In this document: positions 30,701 to 40,680 of the stretch, piece after piece | How the letters are laid out: every line of letters begins with the position of its first letter | Position numbering within the stretch: the first letter of the stretch is position 1 | Source: Gracilaria gracilis | Lineage: Eukaryota > Rhodophyta > Florideophyceae > Gracilariales > Gracilariaceae | Assembly: GCA_030374805.1 (NCBI GenBank) | Contig: JARGSG010000205.1 | Span: 1-64,000, forward strand | Direction of reading: 5' to 3' | Length of the DNA stretch: 64,000 nucleotides | Notes under the pieces: model-generated | Databases searched by the model: none | What the model saw: only the letters and a program-made list of their open reading frames with translations | What the model was told of the DNA's origin: nothing | Made by a program: the position numbers and the translations under genes

Positions 30701-30902
30701 CGGGTGATGTAATTTCACGGGGCTTCATTGTAGTGCTGTCGTTTAGCCCCAATCTGTCCGTTTCTTTGTCAGCTGTTCTGTTTGCTATTGAAGGGTTGGT
30801 ATCTGCTGGCGACGCCGGAGGAGCAGTAATTCCTTCCATGTGCTCGGCGGCACTATCTTCCTGGTCTTTCGAAGCAGCACCTGGTCGTGGACCATTTGCC
30901 AT
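27795..30902 (-). CDS. Large disordered protein with a SAP-like helical segment
   Basis: A 1035-residue open frame. Residues 1 to about 620 are low-complexity, rich in Glu, Ser, Pro, Lys, Thr and Asp, with many EEDKP-type runs, and are almost certainly disordered. A folded segment begins near 650: FERLTFKELRTYNRDQLRAY followed by CFAYGMERRKKTEMEADMAR, which looks like a SAP-type helix-turn-helix that binds DNA. A Ser/Gly-rich linker follows, then a C-terminal coiled coil (about 935-1000, QAELDSFETNLKRAEEKAKH). No known family is recognised. A chromatin or scaffold role is plausible but unproven. It is tail to tail with the hydroxylase gene, only 18 bp apart. Confidence 0.65.
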   Translation of the reverse strand: MANGPRPGAASKDQEDSAAEHMEGITAPPASPADTNPSIANRTADKETDRLGLNDSTTMKPREITSPAGHDLPPRHAQSVSPKVGHPEKAATLPLVSIEAQSGSVDKLAVDEPDLDKTTSAEDKPLDASPQNPMMKQNSDFSEQTADAAEVSISAQKLPSDERKATIPSEGTHTKQAPDGTNPPSHPSVAQREPEESAPKGNPPSLPSAKQEPDAESNAAHGLSSSDNPVSSPTELKILKNDEKPSEEQPETGEEDKPLLLPKLSDDEVEPGKAESTADCGKHLGSTSPQHFSKGQTEDHLLMDSEPGKVSGTNQEESVIKEEEREMQKTESIVDHPPGSRTADRAEDLSTGGREGHESEDVVGGKKAHEVGIAESSSDQAKQDESAKKESISEGKPRGLTPVSSAANEYGAKDQGLSKGANSSDGNDDIPTGVGNERSNSKPNTKPVVERIEPLKETPATEQGAAPMDIDSAGQQLEAIPSNEKMGDEKDSEDINIIAGKGPIDVSKIDNKTSEDVEMTENTPSKTDAGLEKQGQAEDDNTAQIKKSRKNVHKATQSQLLRARSNSRGGAPDSSFDSGGRQDSVTQEAGKAPAQKSSDTASQASKGKEAEGAPEDDGPRPVMEAKGLAMRVGNAVFVTEDQLDQPKIARLNDKKVLPFERLTFKELRTYNRDQLRAYCFAYGMERRKKTEMEADMARYLSYWNRGKPEFALHEYIPTSGRIIDRDEFFGTRGSQANQSAASLGGSSYSGVDVNRRFGSRMQSSSGGYGDKGSGPGVHGSVTGNLQTSPSTLSLGNANRNARAGSTPTSLPRGFGTSFKQRVHARQASAKFKAAYNGAGDTIVNVVENAAAYFEGKDSPEVIADQTKSFARYQFNVDLLTEIFDGPIQEDVEVLKVSTVKANGNMEGTVAQNERGNNPTTSSTQTKTNVMFDIAKRLLSNKRSSHQAELDSFETNLKRAEEKAKHTERRNMRLFQRLERAETVAQVEAIKKEFETEFGTPVDFTSRPVVRRKIDKSLPPLVIPDDQSRILRFTFL

Positions 30903-31441
30903 TGGATGTGGTTAGACACAGGCAAAATATGGCTTGTGAGACCAAAATTTCTGGAACAGAACGCTGGACCCCTCAACTCTGAGGTTGTAACTCTGTGCTT
31001 GATGGAGAACTAGAGCTCAATGGGCAGAAGGAGGGATCAAAGTCAAGCGCAAGTCATGCAAGATGAGTCTTGCCTTTTGGCGCGCTCCTGAAGCAAACCG
31101 TGCCAGCAGCAGCAGGTCCTGTTGGTGGGCCCTGTGTTGGTGTGAATTATCGCAGTGGAGAACACAATTTAATTGTTTATTATTTAATGTTGCTTTTAAT
31201 ATTTATTAATTTTCAGTTTTTAACTACGTGTCAATCTGATCTACAACAGTTTTTACCCGGTGTAAGCTCGAGTTCACCATGAAGTACTGCTCTGTTCGTT
31301 GAGCTGCATCACCAATGTCCTTCTCCACGGAGTCCTTGCATTCGATTCCTTTTCGAGGAGGCACTACTTGCTCACTAAACCAACAGACTGCCCTCGACGG
31401 CAGCTGATCTTCAACGCACATACATCGTGCCGTGGTAGGCG
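30903..31441. other. Divergent promoter of the SAP-like and Sec23-like genes
   Basis: About 540 bp between outward-reading genes. A very AT-rich core at about 31160-31215 (ATTTATTAATTTTC) contrasts with its surroundings. Confidence 0.5.
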
Positions 31442-34169
31442 ATGACTCAGACACCAGAATTCCCCGCGGTTCCTCAAGTCTCCGATACCGCCGTCAGGAG
31501 TCCTTCACCTCAGTCCTTCTTGGCCCGTTTCCTTGGTCGAAGCCCCTCATCTATTAATTCGCCTGCATCCACAAATCAAAACAAATCCGAAGAGCCCACT
31601 GCTGCAAAGCCTGACTCAAAATCCCCGCAGCTTCCGGCAGAGAATATAACTTCTGCGGTCGCCACTCTGCGTTTGTCAGAAAAGAACAAGTCGCAGCACG
31701 TCTCACAAAGTGCCCCGGAAACCAAACCTGTCGTTGTACCGACCCAACACGGGCGGGAAGAGGATGAAATCACTCCTATCGTTCCGCAGAAAACAGCACA
31801 ACAATTGCCTTCCATGGAAAAGACACCGGAGCAAGTAGCAGACGAAGAAGAAGACACTTTGATACGTGTGAACTCTGAGGCTGAGTCGTTATTGTTTGAC
31901 AGTCGTCTTAGCCATCCTATTCTGCGCTTTTCTGCTAGTAACGCTCTCCTTGCTCATGATGCGCTGGAGCAATCTGTACGTTTAAACCATCATCATTGCT
32001 CAAATCTCCTTTGCATGTATTCGGTGGTGGCTGACTCTCATTCTAATATCCTTTGAACGTATGCAGGGGCTACCACTTGGATTTGTATGGTCACCGTTCG
32101 GCGAACTGCGAGAAACAAAGCGCATTTCCAGTGCTCCCCACAGATGCGGAACATGTGGATCATTTGTTGCCAAAGGAAACGGTGCAGACGGATTATTGAA
32201 GGGGTTATCCCAATGGACTTGCGAATTTTGCGGTCGGAATGATAACGAAGCTGGAACCACGACTTTTGAAACTCACAAGGATTCCTCATCTTACCCTGAA
32301 CTGTTTGTTGATACTGTTGAATACGAGCACCCTCAATCCGCTAGTACCGCGCGAAGTCGTCGGGGTGCCATTGTTCTTATTGTAGATGAAAACCTTGAGA
32401 GCAAAGAAGCAGAATGGGCCCGCACGGCTACTGCTGCAGTTCATATCGCCGCTGCGGAGAGGGGGCTTCGGTTTGCGCTACTTACGACTGGTTCTGGTTG
32501 CTCGGCTGCTGTCAGAAATGATGATGATAACACAATGCCATCCTTGGAAATGATGAGCGTAGCGAGAGCGTCAAACCTTTCATCGAAGGAGAAAGAACGA
32601 TTCTTTCTCAACCCCCCTTCATCTGTTGTGAACGGTACAGCTCATATGAATGGAACATATGCAGAGCTTCAGAAAGCTCCTACAGATGTTTTCATTACAC
32701 CACGAGCACCTTCTGCGTTCGTGGGTGACCGAGATATGTCAGTCCGTAATGAGCTGAACGACGAAACGCAGTCGAAGAAACTCTTGGTGAGGCTTCCCAC
32801 TGAAGCAGAATCTAGACGTCTAGATGTGGCCCTCTTTGTCGCCTTTGAACTCATTAAGGATATGGCTGATTGTGAGAGTTCGCGCATATTGTCCTTGGTG
32901 ACTGGACCGCCAACACTTGCAGAACATGCCATGCGCCCTAACTTCTCCTCGACGCCTGGTGAGACCTCGGAACAACGATCTGCTGCTGAAACCCAAACTA
33001 ACGCTGCGCTCGCAAAGCTTTATGAGCAAGTCGGATCAAGAGCAGGTGATATGCGTATTGCCCTTGACTTTCTCTGTTTCGCCGCACCTGATGGATTCGC
33101 AGGGGATATTCTTCTTGGAGCTGCAAAACGCTCAAGGGGGGGTCTGGTCTATTCAGCTACGCACAGCTTTTCCGCGGCGTCTGCTCTAGCCGAAGCTGCG
33201 GTATTTCTGGTCCAAAGATCCACAAGCCCAGGGATGGTGTCCATTCGTGTTTCTTCACCTCTGAGCGTTGCAAGAGTTATCGGGCCAGCATTTCCTACAG
33301 CTTCTCCGCAGACTTACGCAGTTCCAGGTATTGATCCGCTAACTGGATTTTGTGTAATGCTCAAGCCACATGTTAACACCGATGCTGGAGCAGATCCTCC
33401 ATCTCACGCGGTCTTACAACTAGCGGCCAAATCTTCGAAAGTTACAAGAGTAATAACTGTTAGAATACCATTAACTGCAAGCGGACCAGAGTACTTGAAC
33501 GCCTTGGATGCTGAAATATGCGCCCTTATACTTGGGAAGGCATGTGTAGTTTCTAACGGTGCCCTCACGAAACCAGCCATCGCATGTCGATCGCTTGATG
33601 TCACTGTGCAGCGGTTGCTTTTTGGATCGGAGAAGTCTGTTGGAGTTGCCAGATTACTGTATGAACTACGTCGTGGTTTGCTTCTTGGTCAGCACGTACA
33701 CCCGAACATTTCGTTGATTCTGCGTTCGTTCTTCTTGCGTTCTGAATGCTCATTAGCGTCGCTTCTGATGTCACCCCGCTTGTTTACAAATGTTATGGCT
33801 GATGATGCGACAGGTTTAATGGCTGAAGTGCAGCTGGAAAAGAAGTTCTTGAAAGACGATGCCGTGCATGTGCTTGATACCGGACTCAACGTGTTTGTCT
33901 ATGTTGGCTCGAAGGCTTCGGAGGATGCTGAAGAAGCTATCTCTGAATCCGCTCAAGCCGTTGCTGCACGAAGGGTATCGCCTTGTCAGCTTTGGAAGCT
34001 CAATTCAGGAAAGGACGCGGAATTGCTGCTCGATATGTACCTATCCCCAACGAATCCTACGAAAAGCATGCGGAGACTGGAGCCTTTTGAACAAGGGTTC
34101 ATCCCGTATTGTGCTTCTCTAGCGAGAGGGTCAAGAACGGTGAAGGCGTTGAAACAAATGCAAGATTGA
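31442..34169 (+). CDS. Divergent Sec23/Sec24 family protein, two exons
   Basis: Spliced 31442-31975 plus 32067-34169, 878 residues. Sec23/Sec24 proteins form the inner COPII coat on vesicles leaving the ER. After a disordered N-terminus (1-178) the core starts GLPLGFVWSPFGELRE, then a zinc finger with cysteines near 205, 208, 230 and 233 (CGTC, CEFC). A trunk domain follows (IVLIVDENLESKEAEWA; ILLGAAKRSRGGLVYSATH), then beta-sandwich and helical regions. The C-terminal gelsolin-like domain (VHVLDTGLNVFVYVGSKAS) matches the family. The trunk is far from canonical Sec23 or Sec24; its zinc-finger lead-in most resembles a divergent plant Sec23-like group. The exon join is in frame and restores a continuous domain start. 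Confidence 0.8.
31976..32066 (+). other. Spliceosomal intron of the Sec23-like gene
   Basis: 91 nt, donor GTACGT, acceptor ATGCAG, phase 0. A possible branch site TTCTAAT lies 22-28 nt before the acceptor. Without removal the first frame stops at 32056. Confidence 0.8.
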
Positions 34170-34418
34170 AGCTTCAATATGTATAAATTCGTCCAAACAG
34201 CTGAAGTCGAGGGAACCATATACTTTACTTTCGAGTTCGAAAGACTCGAAGTTGTGGGAAGGGTAAACGCATTCATGAATACATGAGAGAATGCAGAAAC
34301 CAGTTGTTTCGGTGGGTCAGAGTTGAACAGGTAAACCCTGGATACAAATTGTAGGGTACGATGTACAAGTGTAGTAAATGAGGGAATTAATATCATACCA
34401 AACGAAAAGTACGAGAAG

Positions 34419-35117
34419 TCATGCTTTGCATATGAATACTGTTGTAATGACGTACATGCCATTCTTCTCTCGGCTGTCCGTGTGGGTTTTGACGAATATG
34501 TACAAGGCGAAGGGACGCACGTTAGGCACTGTAATAAATTATATAACCTTACGAACCAGCGGTGGGCGTAAACTTACGTCAAGGAATATCCGTTGTCTGT
34601 TTGAGCGTTCCAAAAACAAGACGTGGCCGACCGCATACCTTGCCTCAAGTTTTGCACAATCATACTTGTTACTACGATTGTCAATGATAGTGACCGTAAT
34701 TTGTTAGTCATTTGAATGAACGCAAGGCGAGGCACGTGAACAAGTTCAAGACAGTCGGAACCCAAAAGGATTGGTGTAGAACGCATGGGCTCATCGCGAA
34801 AAAGCGTGGTCGCAAGGCTTACCGATATACTTGTTTTCACGATCAACGTTAACCAGTGTCCGTACCAAAAGTTCAGCGATCTTGTTAGCCCATACATTAG
34901 TAGCGTCATGTGAATATGTTGAGTCCTGGATGACATCATCAACGGCTTTATCTACTATTTCCTTGATAAAGTCTTCGTCCAAGCTGCTATGACTCGCACT
35001 GAGCGCATTGTCAATGGCTGAATCATGTGGGATGACTTTGGCCGAGGCGGAGGGCGAATCAGGCCCATTTGGATTAGTAGTGGCCATGCTGTTGTCGGGG
35101 GAGATCGTGTTGGCCAT
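34419..35117 (-). CDS. Tctex-1 (DYNLT)-type dynein light chain-like protein, three exons
   Basis: Exons 34823-35117, 34578-34671 and 34419-34473 join to 444 nt, 147 residues. The Tctex-1 fold is recognisable across all three: helix FIKEIVDKAVDDVIQD, helix ATNVWANKIAELLVRTLV, then strands VTSMIVQNLRQGMRSAT, SCFWNAQTDNGYSLT and MYVITTVFICKA. Introns have donors GTAAGC and GTAAGT and acceptors CGTAG and GACAG. Both joins restore conserved strands, and total length and frame are exact, so the model is strong. The first about 45 residues are a Ser/Pro-rich extension. Tctex-1 proteins are light chains of dynein but also have dynein-independent roles. The product is cytosolic by sequence. Confidence 0.85.
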
Positions 35118-35645
35118 TCCCGCAACGGGCGGTGAACGGCCCCTCCGAGGAAAAGGATTTGAAGAAAATGAGCTATTTCGTCAACGGTACTGATTATATT
35201 CCGCGGGGTATCTGAGTGAATGGAGCGAAGAAAGGGTCGATGCGCCTTGCGTGTGTCGCGGCATACATGAAACGACAGCGAAGACTTGATGACAAAAACT
35301 CAAGCTAGTTCGCTGGAGGTCCGTCCCGGCGGCTTCGAAGTAACGTTGGTGCCGTTGCACCCCGATTTGAACAGAATTGCAAAAAAGCTTCGTTTGCTCC
35401 GAAAATCGAACAGCTCTGGCACTTGGTGCCGTTTCAAACACGAATTCGTGTGACTTGGCTGGACCCCAAACTGGCGAGGAAAAGAATCTACAGTTCCGAA
35501 AAGGCTCATTTTCATTTTGGCAAGAGGTCGGACGTGGAATTTTTTGGCTAAATGTTTCGTTTTGGGGGGCGACAGCTGGAAAATTTTACCTCTTGAAGAG
35601 GTGACATCCTGAAAGGGTCCAGGCAAATCTAGATACGCACTGTTA
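35118..35645. other. Intergenic region upstream of the Tctex-1 gene
   Basis: Marks the end of the host gene island. Open frames here have no recognisable content. Confidence 0.5.
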
Positions 35646-35989
35646 CAGTCCCCGAAATCACCTTAGGGTCAACTTTTGTTTCTCGTCCGAAACACATAAA
35701 CCAGACAGCGTGTAACTATTCACCATATTAATTGTAAATGTTTTCTTGAACTCCAGGTTTCCAAGTTGGAGCCTCTCTAACTTTCCGGCCAGTGCCTCTA
35801 TTAATTTCAAACTTGGTTCAGTGCAAAGCCAACACTATTGGCTTCTTATCTTGCGAGTTTCATGCACATTGACGAAGTAGATGCTGAGTAAAACAGTCAT
35901 TAGTGCACCTCGTCAAACACATCCGTTTGAAGGGATTCTTATAATTTGTAACTCGTGTCGTGCACGCGCGATTTCAACAAAAGCTCATA

Positions 35990-36735
35990 CATTTATTAAG
36001 AAATCAATTCTTTCTGAGCACATCAATGAGATTTTAGAGCGACGACCACAAGGCTAACAAAAGTTGACGGATGTTCCGTGTGGTGATGGACTTGGACATG
36101 GCTTAAGTCACACACTCTGCGACATCAAACGCATCAATCACGGCCTTGTGGCGACAGATGCGGTGAATCTCTCTCTGCAAGTGAGACTTAAACGACGAAA
36201 ATACAAAGACATCCAATGGTTAAAAAACATGGCTCGTATGTGATGGTAGTGCAATAACGACAACTCCATTTTTTTTGAACAGATTAAGATTACGTAACTG
36301 CATGTAGGTAAACTATCCGTCTAACACAAAAAAACCTTTTGACCACCTTCCCGTAATCCCAAAATCTCGTTCAAGAATTTTTTTCCCATTTGTAGAATAT
36401 GGCACTTTCAACTCCGGGTACTTTTTTTTGAAACAGGTAACACGGTGGTAAGAAAATGCAGAGTCTGAATATGGCCTTCAATGAATCAAAAGTGGGCTTG
36501 CTAGCCCCAGAAAACAACTACGGGTTTATAGGCCGCACCTTCTGCGGACACGACCGGCATAATTGTAACACGATCGCTGTTTCTTAGAATGCGTATGCTG
36601 CATTGCAATAGCACTGAAACACGAGAGCAAATGCCTCTGCGCAAACTTCTACAGAGCATGCGACCTTAAAAAGCACCAAACTCATCAATATTGAAGACAA
36701 ACTTTGCTTCTTTGATATGATACTTCAGCATGGAG
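35990..36735 (-). pseudogene. Pogo-like transposase, catalytic half
   Basis: Continues the gene broken by copy B. Reading from 36735, the first catalytic aspartate motif FNIDEFGAF is immediately visible, followed by a stop, then RVTIMPVVSAEGAAYKPVVV. Near the end are NLNLFKKNGVVVIALPSHTS and PLDVFVFSSFK, the third catalytic region of DDE_1 transposases (PSHTSH...PLD). Several stops and frame changes show decay, independent of the retroelement insertion. Confidence 0.75.
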
Positions 36736-36740
36736 GTCTT

Positions 36741-37245
36741 TGTGCTATAACAGCAGACGCTGTGTCCAATTAGATACTTCAGGTGGTTGCGTGGCTACGG
36801 AGCGCGCGTGGGCTCGACCAAGAAGGTAGGATAAAGGATACTGAAGGGTGTGTGGCCGACCCTACCACTGTAGGCGCGAGACAGCAGCTGGCTAGACCGT
36901 AACCGTTAGGTTGATCCCGTGGACGGCGCGCAGCGTGCTAATAAAGCCTGACTAGTCCTGGGTAAACCACGAGGTTGACTGCAGAGATTAGATGGACGTA
37001 GACTTAGCCAGAAGGTGCTTGACTTTACAATACAGTCGGGGAGGGAGCGCCACGATCACGTTAAGGGTGAACGGGGCGCGACCTCCAGCGTGGCACCCAC
37101 GTGGGCCATGTTGAGGTGCCACCTGCGGAGTGCACCTCAGAAAATATCTACTTTATCTGCTTTTGTAGTTTCTATCCTATCGGTCTATCCACCTATTCCA
37201 TTAAAGGTCGCACACCCACCTCGCAACTCCGCTCACTGTGTCACA
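36741..37245 (-). repeat. 3' LTR of copy B
   Basis: 505 bp, TG...CA in element orientation. Nearly the same sequence as 55623-56127, with scattered substitutions, mostly near the two ends. A purine tract (CAAGGGGGGTC on the minus strand, 37246-37256) lies just inside it, the expected polypurine tract for plus-strand priming. Confidence 0.92.
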
Positions 37246-37707
37246 GACCCCCCTTGTACCACCAGCAACGACTACGGGCCTGCCAAGCGAGCGGCTTTCC
37301 CGCTTGCTATCCCACAACCGCCGGTATCGATCTTGCGCGCCCGTTTGGGGAAGAGATGACGTCGGTGTCTCCCATCGGTTTCGTACCTCCCCTACTGGCC
37401 CTCTTCACCTAATTTGATCAGACCGTCTCGCTCGGGGCGCTGCCACTCCTCACCTACCTTTTGCGGGGTCCCCGTCGTGTCGTTTGGGCGCTTTGGAATC
37501 GCGCGCTCACCCGTTGGCCATCATCTTCCTCGCCATTCGGGGCCCCGTGAACCGACGTGTGGTGTACTAGAACTGCTACTCTGGTGCCCCTTTGGGGCCG
37601 CTATATCCCGAAGTGGTCGTTCCCTTGGGTGACTGCGCCGTACCTCGCCGATCCCACGTGGTTGTGTCCTCTCTGTGGCGCCTTAGCCCTGGTTTTTTTC
37701 TTCTTCT

Positions 37708-40520
37708 ATGGAGTCACCTCCGCCTTCCGCCGCACCACCCGGTCCCAACACGTCGAGGGTAACGCGCTTTCCCGCGCGGCCGCCCGTTCGCGTCAATTCC
37801 CGAGGGTCCTCGACGTTTCCGCCCCCTCGTACTGATCGATCTGTCAGCGCTCCCGGGACTCCTGCCAATCGGTCTCCTTCTCGCGCTCCGAATTCTCCAC
37901 CCGTCGCCGTTCTTCCGTCCGGTTCGTTAACTGGGCGCACCCGTCCGCTCCGTGTCCCGCCTTTCCAACCATTGGAGGCGCCCCGTAGTCCAGTTGGGAG
38001 TCCGGGCGGCGACTATTCTTCCCATGTGGACGACGGTATAAGAGAGGTCCTTGGCGCTGGCGACTTCATCGACCTTGATGGTATTGATCTCGATGCAGAC
38101 CTGGTGGATACGAAGGGTCTAATCGTCGTTGAACCGTCGGTTTCGCGCGTTGCGTCCTCGTCTATGAACCGCCATCCCCGCGTAGGGCCATTTGGTGGTA
38201 TTGCCAAGCACGTCACTGGTTCGCAATCGAGAGTCACCCGCGGCGGTACTTTTGGTGGTCGAGGAAGCAGAGGACGCGGCGCCGGTCGGGGAAATAGTTC
38301 CGTCGACCTCACCGTCGACCCGATAACCAGAATGGCTTATAATCCGTACCCCGATCCTGACCCTCAGGTTACTTTTCACACTGATCCAGCCGGTGTTTCT
38401 AGTTCTCCGTTTGGGGTACCTTCCTCTGGTCCCCCTCCACCATTAACCTATCAGGATCTCTTTAAACCGCAGGTGCAGTATGGAGTCCGGCTCGGTTTAG
38501 TCAATCCTCGCATCTTCCAGTCCCACGGAAATTGGCCCGTTCCGGCGAATGTCTATCAGATTCCCCATGTGTTCCGGCGACCGGTTGTCGCGAATTACCT
38601 GTCCTTTAAGCGCTGGGACTGCGAACGTCTCGACCGTATCCCCTCTCATCGTCCGCCTGCACCCTCTGGTTCGCGCAACCAATCCCAGAACAAATATGAA
38701 GCGTTCGCTGCTAAAAATCGTCATACCCCGTTCGTCATGGTGATTCCTCCGATGAGCCCCTCGGATTTGCCTTACCTCCGTGGTCCACATGAAGAATCCT
38801 ATTTCCGCCGTTTGGTATATGGTCTTCATCAGCTTGGTCCTCGTTCTCAAATCCTGAAGGCTACGCCCCTCATGGTTAGCTTCGATCGTCCTCTTCATTC
38901 CAATTGGTTCATGGACCGCCGAAGGTGGTCCAGCGACCAGATCGCGGAAAGCCGGTTGCGTCATCGACGTTCGAATGTTCGTACGATGTACACTTACAAC
39001 TCCGTGAAATTCTTTTCCCAGGATGTGAAAGTCCGTCGGGAGCTTTACGTCCAACGTCCTCAATGGTGGGAGCAGTATGAGGTCTGTCAGTATCGTGATG
39101 TCCCGACGCCTCCCGTCTTGGCCTACTTTGGTAGTGCAATCTTCAAGAGCACGAACTTTGCTTCTACCGTCTGGTCCTTCGGAGTTGCGTAATTCGCCGC
39201 TTTGGTTGCTCTGTTGGCGTTGCAGGCTTCCCGTGAGGGGATCACCTGGGCAACTCGGTCGTCCGACCCTACCTTCCCTGCGCATGCATTGACTCTAGTC
39301 GGCCGCGTGTTCCGTTTGCCGAAGCATCTTGTCGCGGTCATTCGCGATGAGCTACCCGTTGCCCACTTGGTCCACGAAACTCCGTAAACGGCCGATGAGC
39401 TTACCGCCCTATTGGATGCTGCTCTGAACCATACCTAGCGGCCCGACCAAGCTTGGGCGGTTTAGAACTCACAGGAGCTCCGGGTGGTGGAGGAGGAGGA
39501 GCACATTTTGGCCAACCACTTGGCTGATGATCCCGTGCCTGGCCCGAATGGTGAAGAACCTGTTGTGGTGCGACCTCAATCGGTCATCGAGTCCCCGGCG
39601 GTCCCTTCGAATGTCCCAGTTGCCTCGAGCCCTCCCACTACTGTTCCTCCTCCAGCTAACCAGGGAGTTCCCAATACCCCAGTTGGTAACAAGGTTGCAG
39701 GCCCGTTTCGGTCAGTGCCCGTACCCTCTCCGATGGTTCCCCGTGACGGAGAGCACCTGACGGCTATTGAGGGGGCGCTGCAACGCCTTAACCAGGCGTG
39801 CCTGCAGCACCTTAACCGTCCTGGACCGCCTTCTGCGGTCCAGGCCATTGACACCCTTACGAGTTACTTGCCCACTCTGGTTCAACATTCCAACCAGACT
39901 GAAGCGCTGCGGAAGTTCCGTGACCAATTTCAACAGAGTATGTACCACTTGGTGTCCAAGCATGTTGGTTCTTTATCCCAAATGATAGACCAGGGTGGTG
40001 TGTCTCTTTCCCAAACCCTCAAGCTATGCCCGCTTTCTCTGCTCCGGTTGGTCCCAATCCAACATACCAGTGCCCTGGAGGTTTTGGCCAGCCCGGTGGT
40101 CAAGGTGGGGCTATCCCCTATGAGTTTGCGACTGCGCCGACGGGTTCCGTGCCATTGGGCCCGCTCGGTTCTCCTGACGCAGCCGGGGTTCCTCCACCGT
40201 CCCAGCGTCGGCGGATCTATTATAGTCGCCTCAGGTCGGTGCCTACTTCTTCTGGTGTTGCCGCATCGGGCGCTGCTGCTTCATTTGGTGTCACTCTTAT
40301 GGTGACGACGCCTCCAACAGTCCAAGCACCATCGGGCACGTTGCCGGTCACTCACGGTACCGCCGGGCCATCCCTTGGCTCAGCTGCCGCTGGCTGGGGG
40401 TGGGTAGGTGGTGGCTCCGGTGGTAGTGGACACGGCCGTGGTTCTGGTCGAGGTTCATGGCCTGGGGCGTACAGAGGTTCTGGTAGTGGCCGAGGCGGTT
40501 CCCATCACAGCTGGCAGTAG
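37708..40520 (+). pseudogene. Antisense reading frame inside copy B, with RG-rich segments
   Basis: Runs opposite to gag-pol. A 494-codon frame (37708-39192) continues in the same frame after stops at 39190, 39385 and about 39436-39465 into a 273-codon frame (39484-40305), then shifts to 40026-40520. Protein-like composition is kept throughout, so it appears to be one old gene of about 900 codons with a few disabling changes. Features: Pro/Ser/Arg-rich N-terminus, an RG patch (TFGGRGSRGRGAGRGN near 180), a central folded-looking part (FAAKNRHTPFVMVIPPMSPS, then SFDRPLHSNWFMDRR), and a C-terminal Gly-rich RG tail (GRGSGRGSWPGAYRGSG). The function is unknown. RG-rich segments suggest RNA binding, by analogy only. 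Confidence 0.55.
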
Positions 40521-40680
40521 TCTTGGTAGTCTGCTAAACTCCTGGCGGTAACCTTTGCCAATAAATGTTCCTGTTTGTGCTTGTTTGTCTCTTTTTGCTT
40601 CTTCGGCTTCTTAGTTCACGTGAACACCAGACGAAAAAGTAGACCAAAAAATCTACCGTCCCATAATGTTTCCCCCCCTT

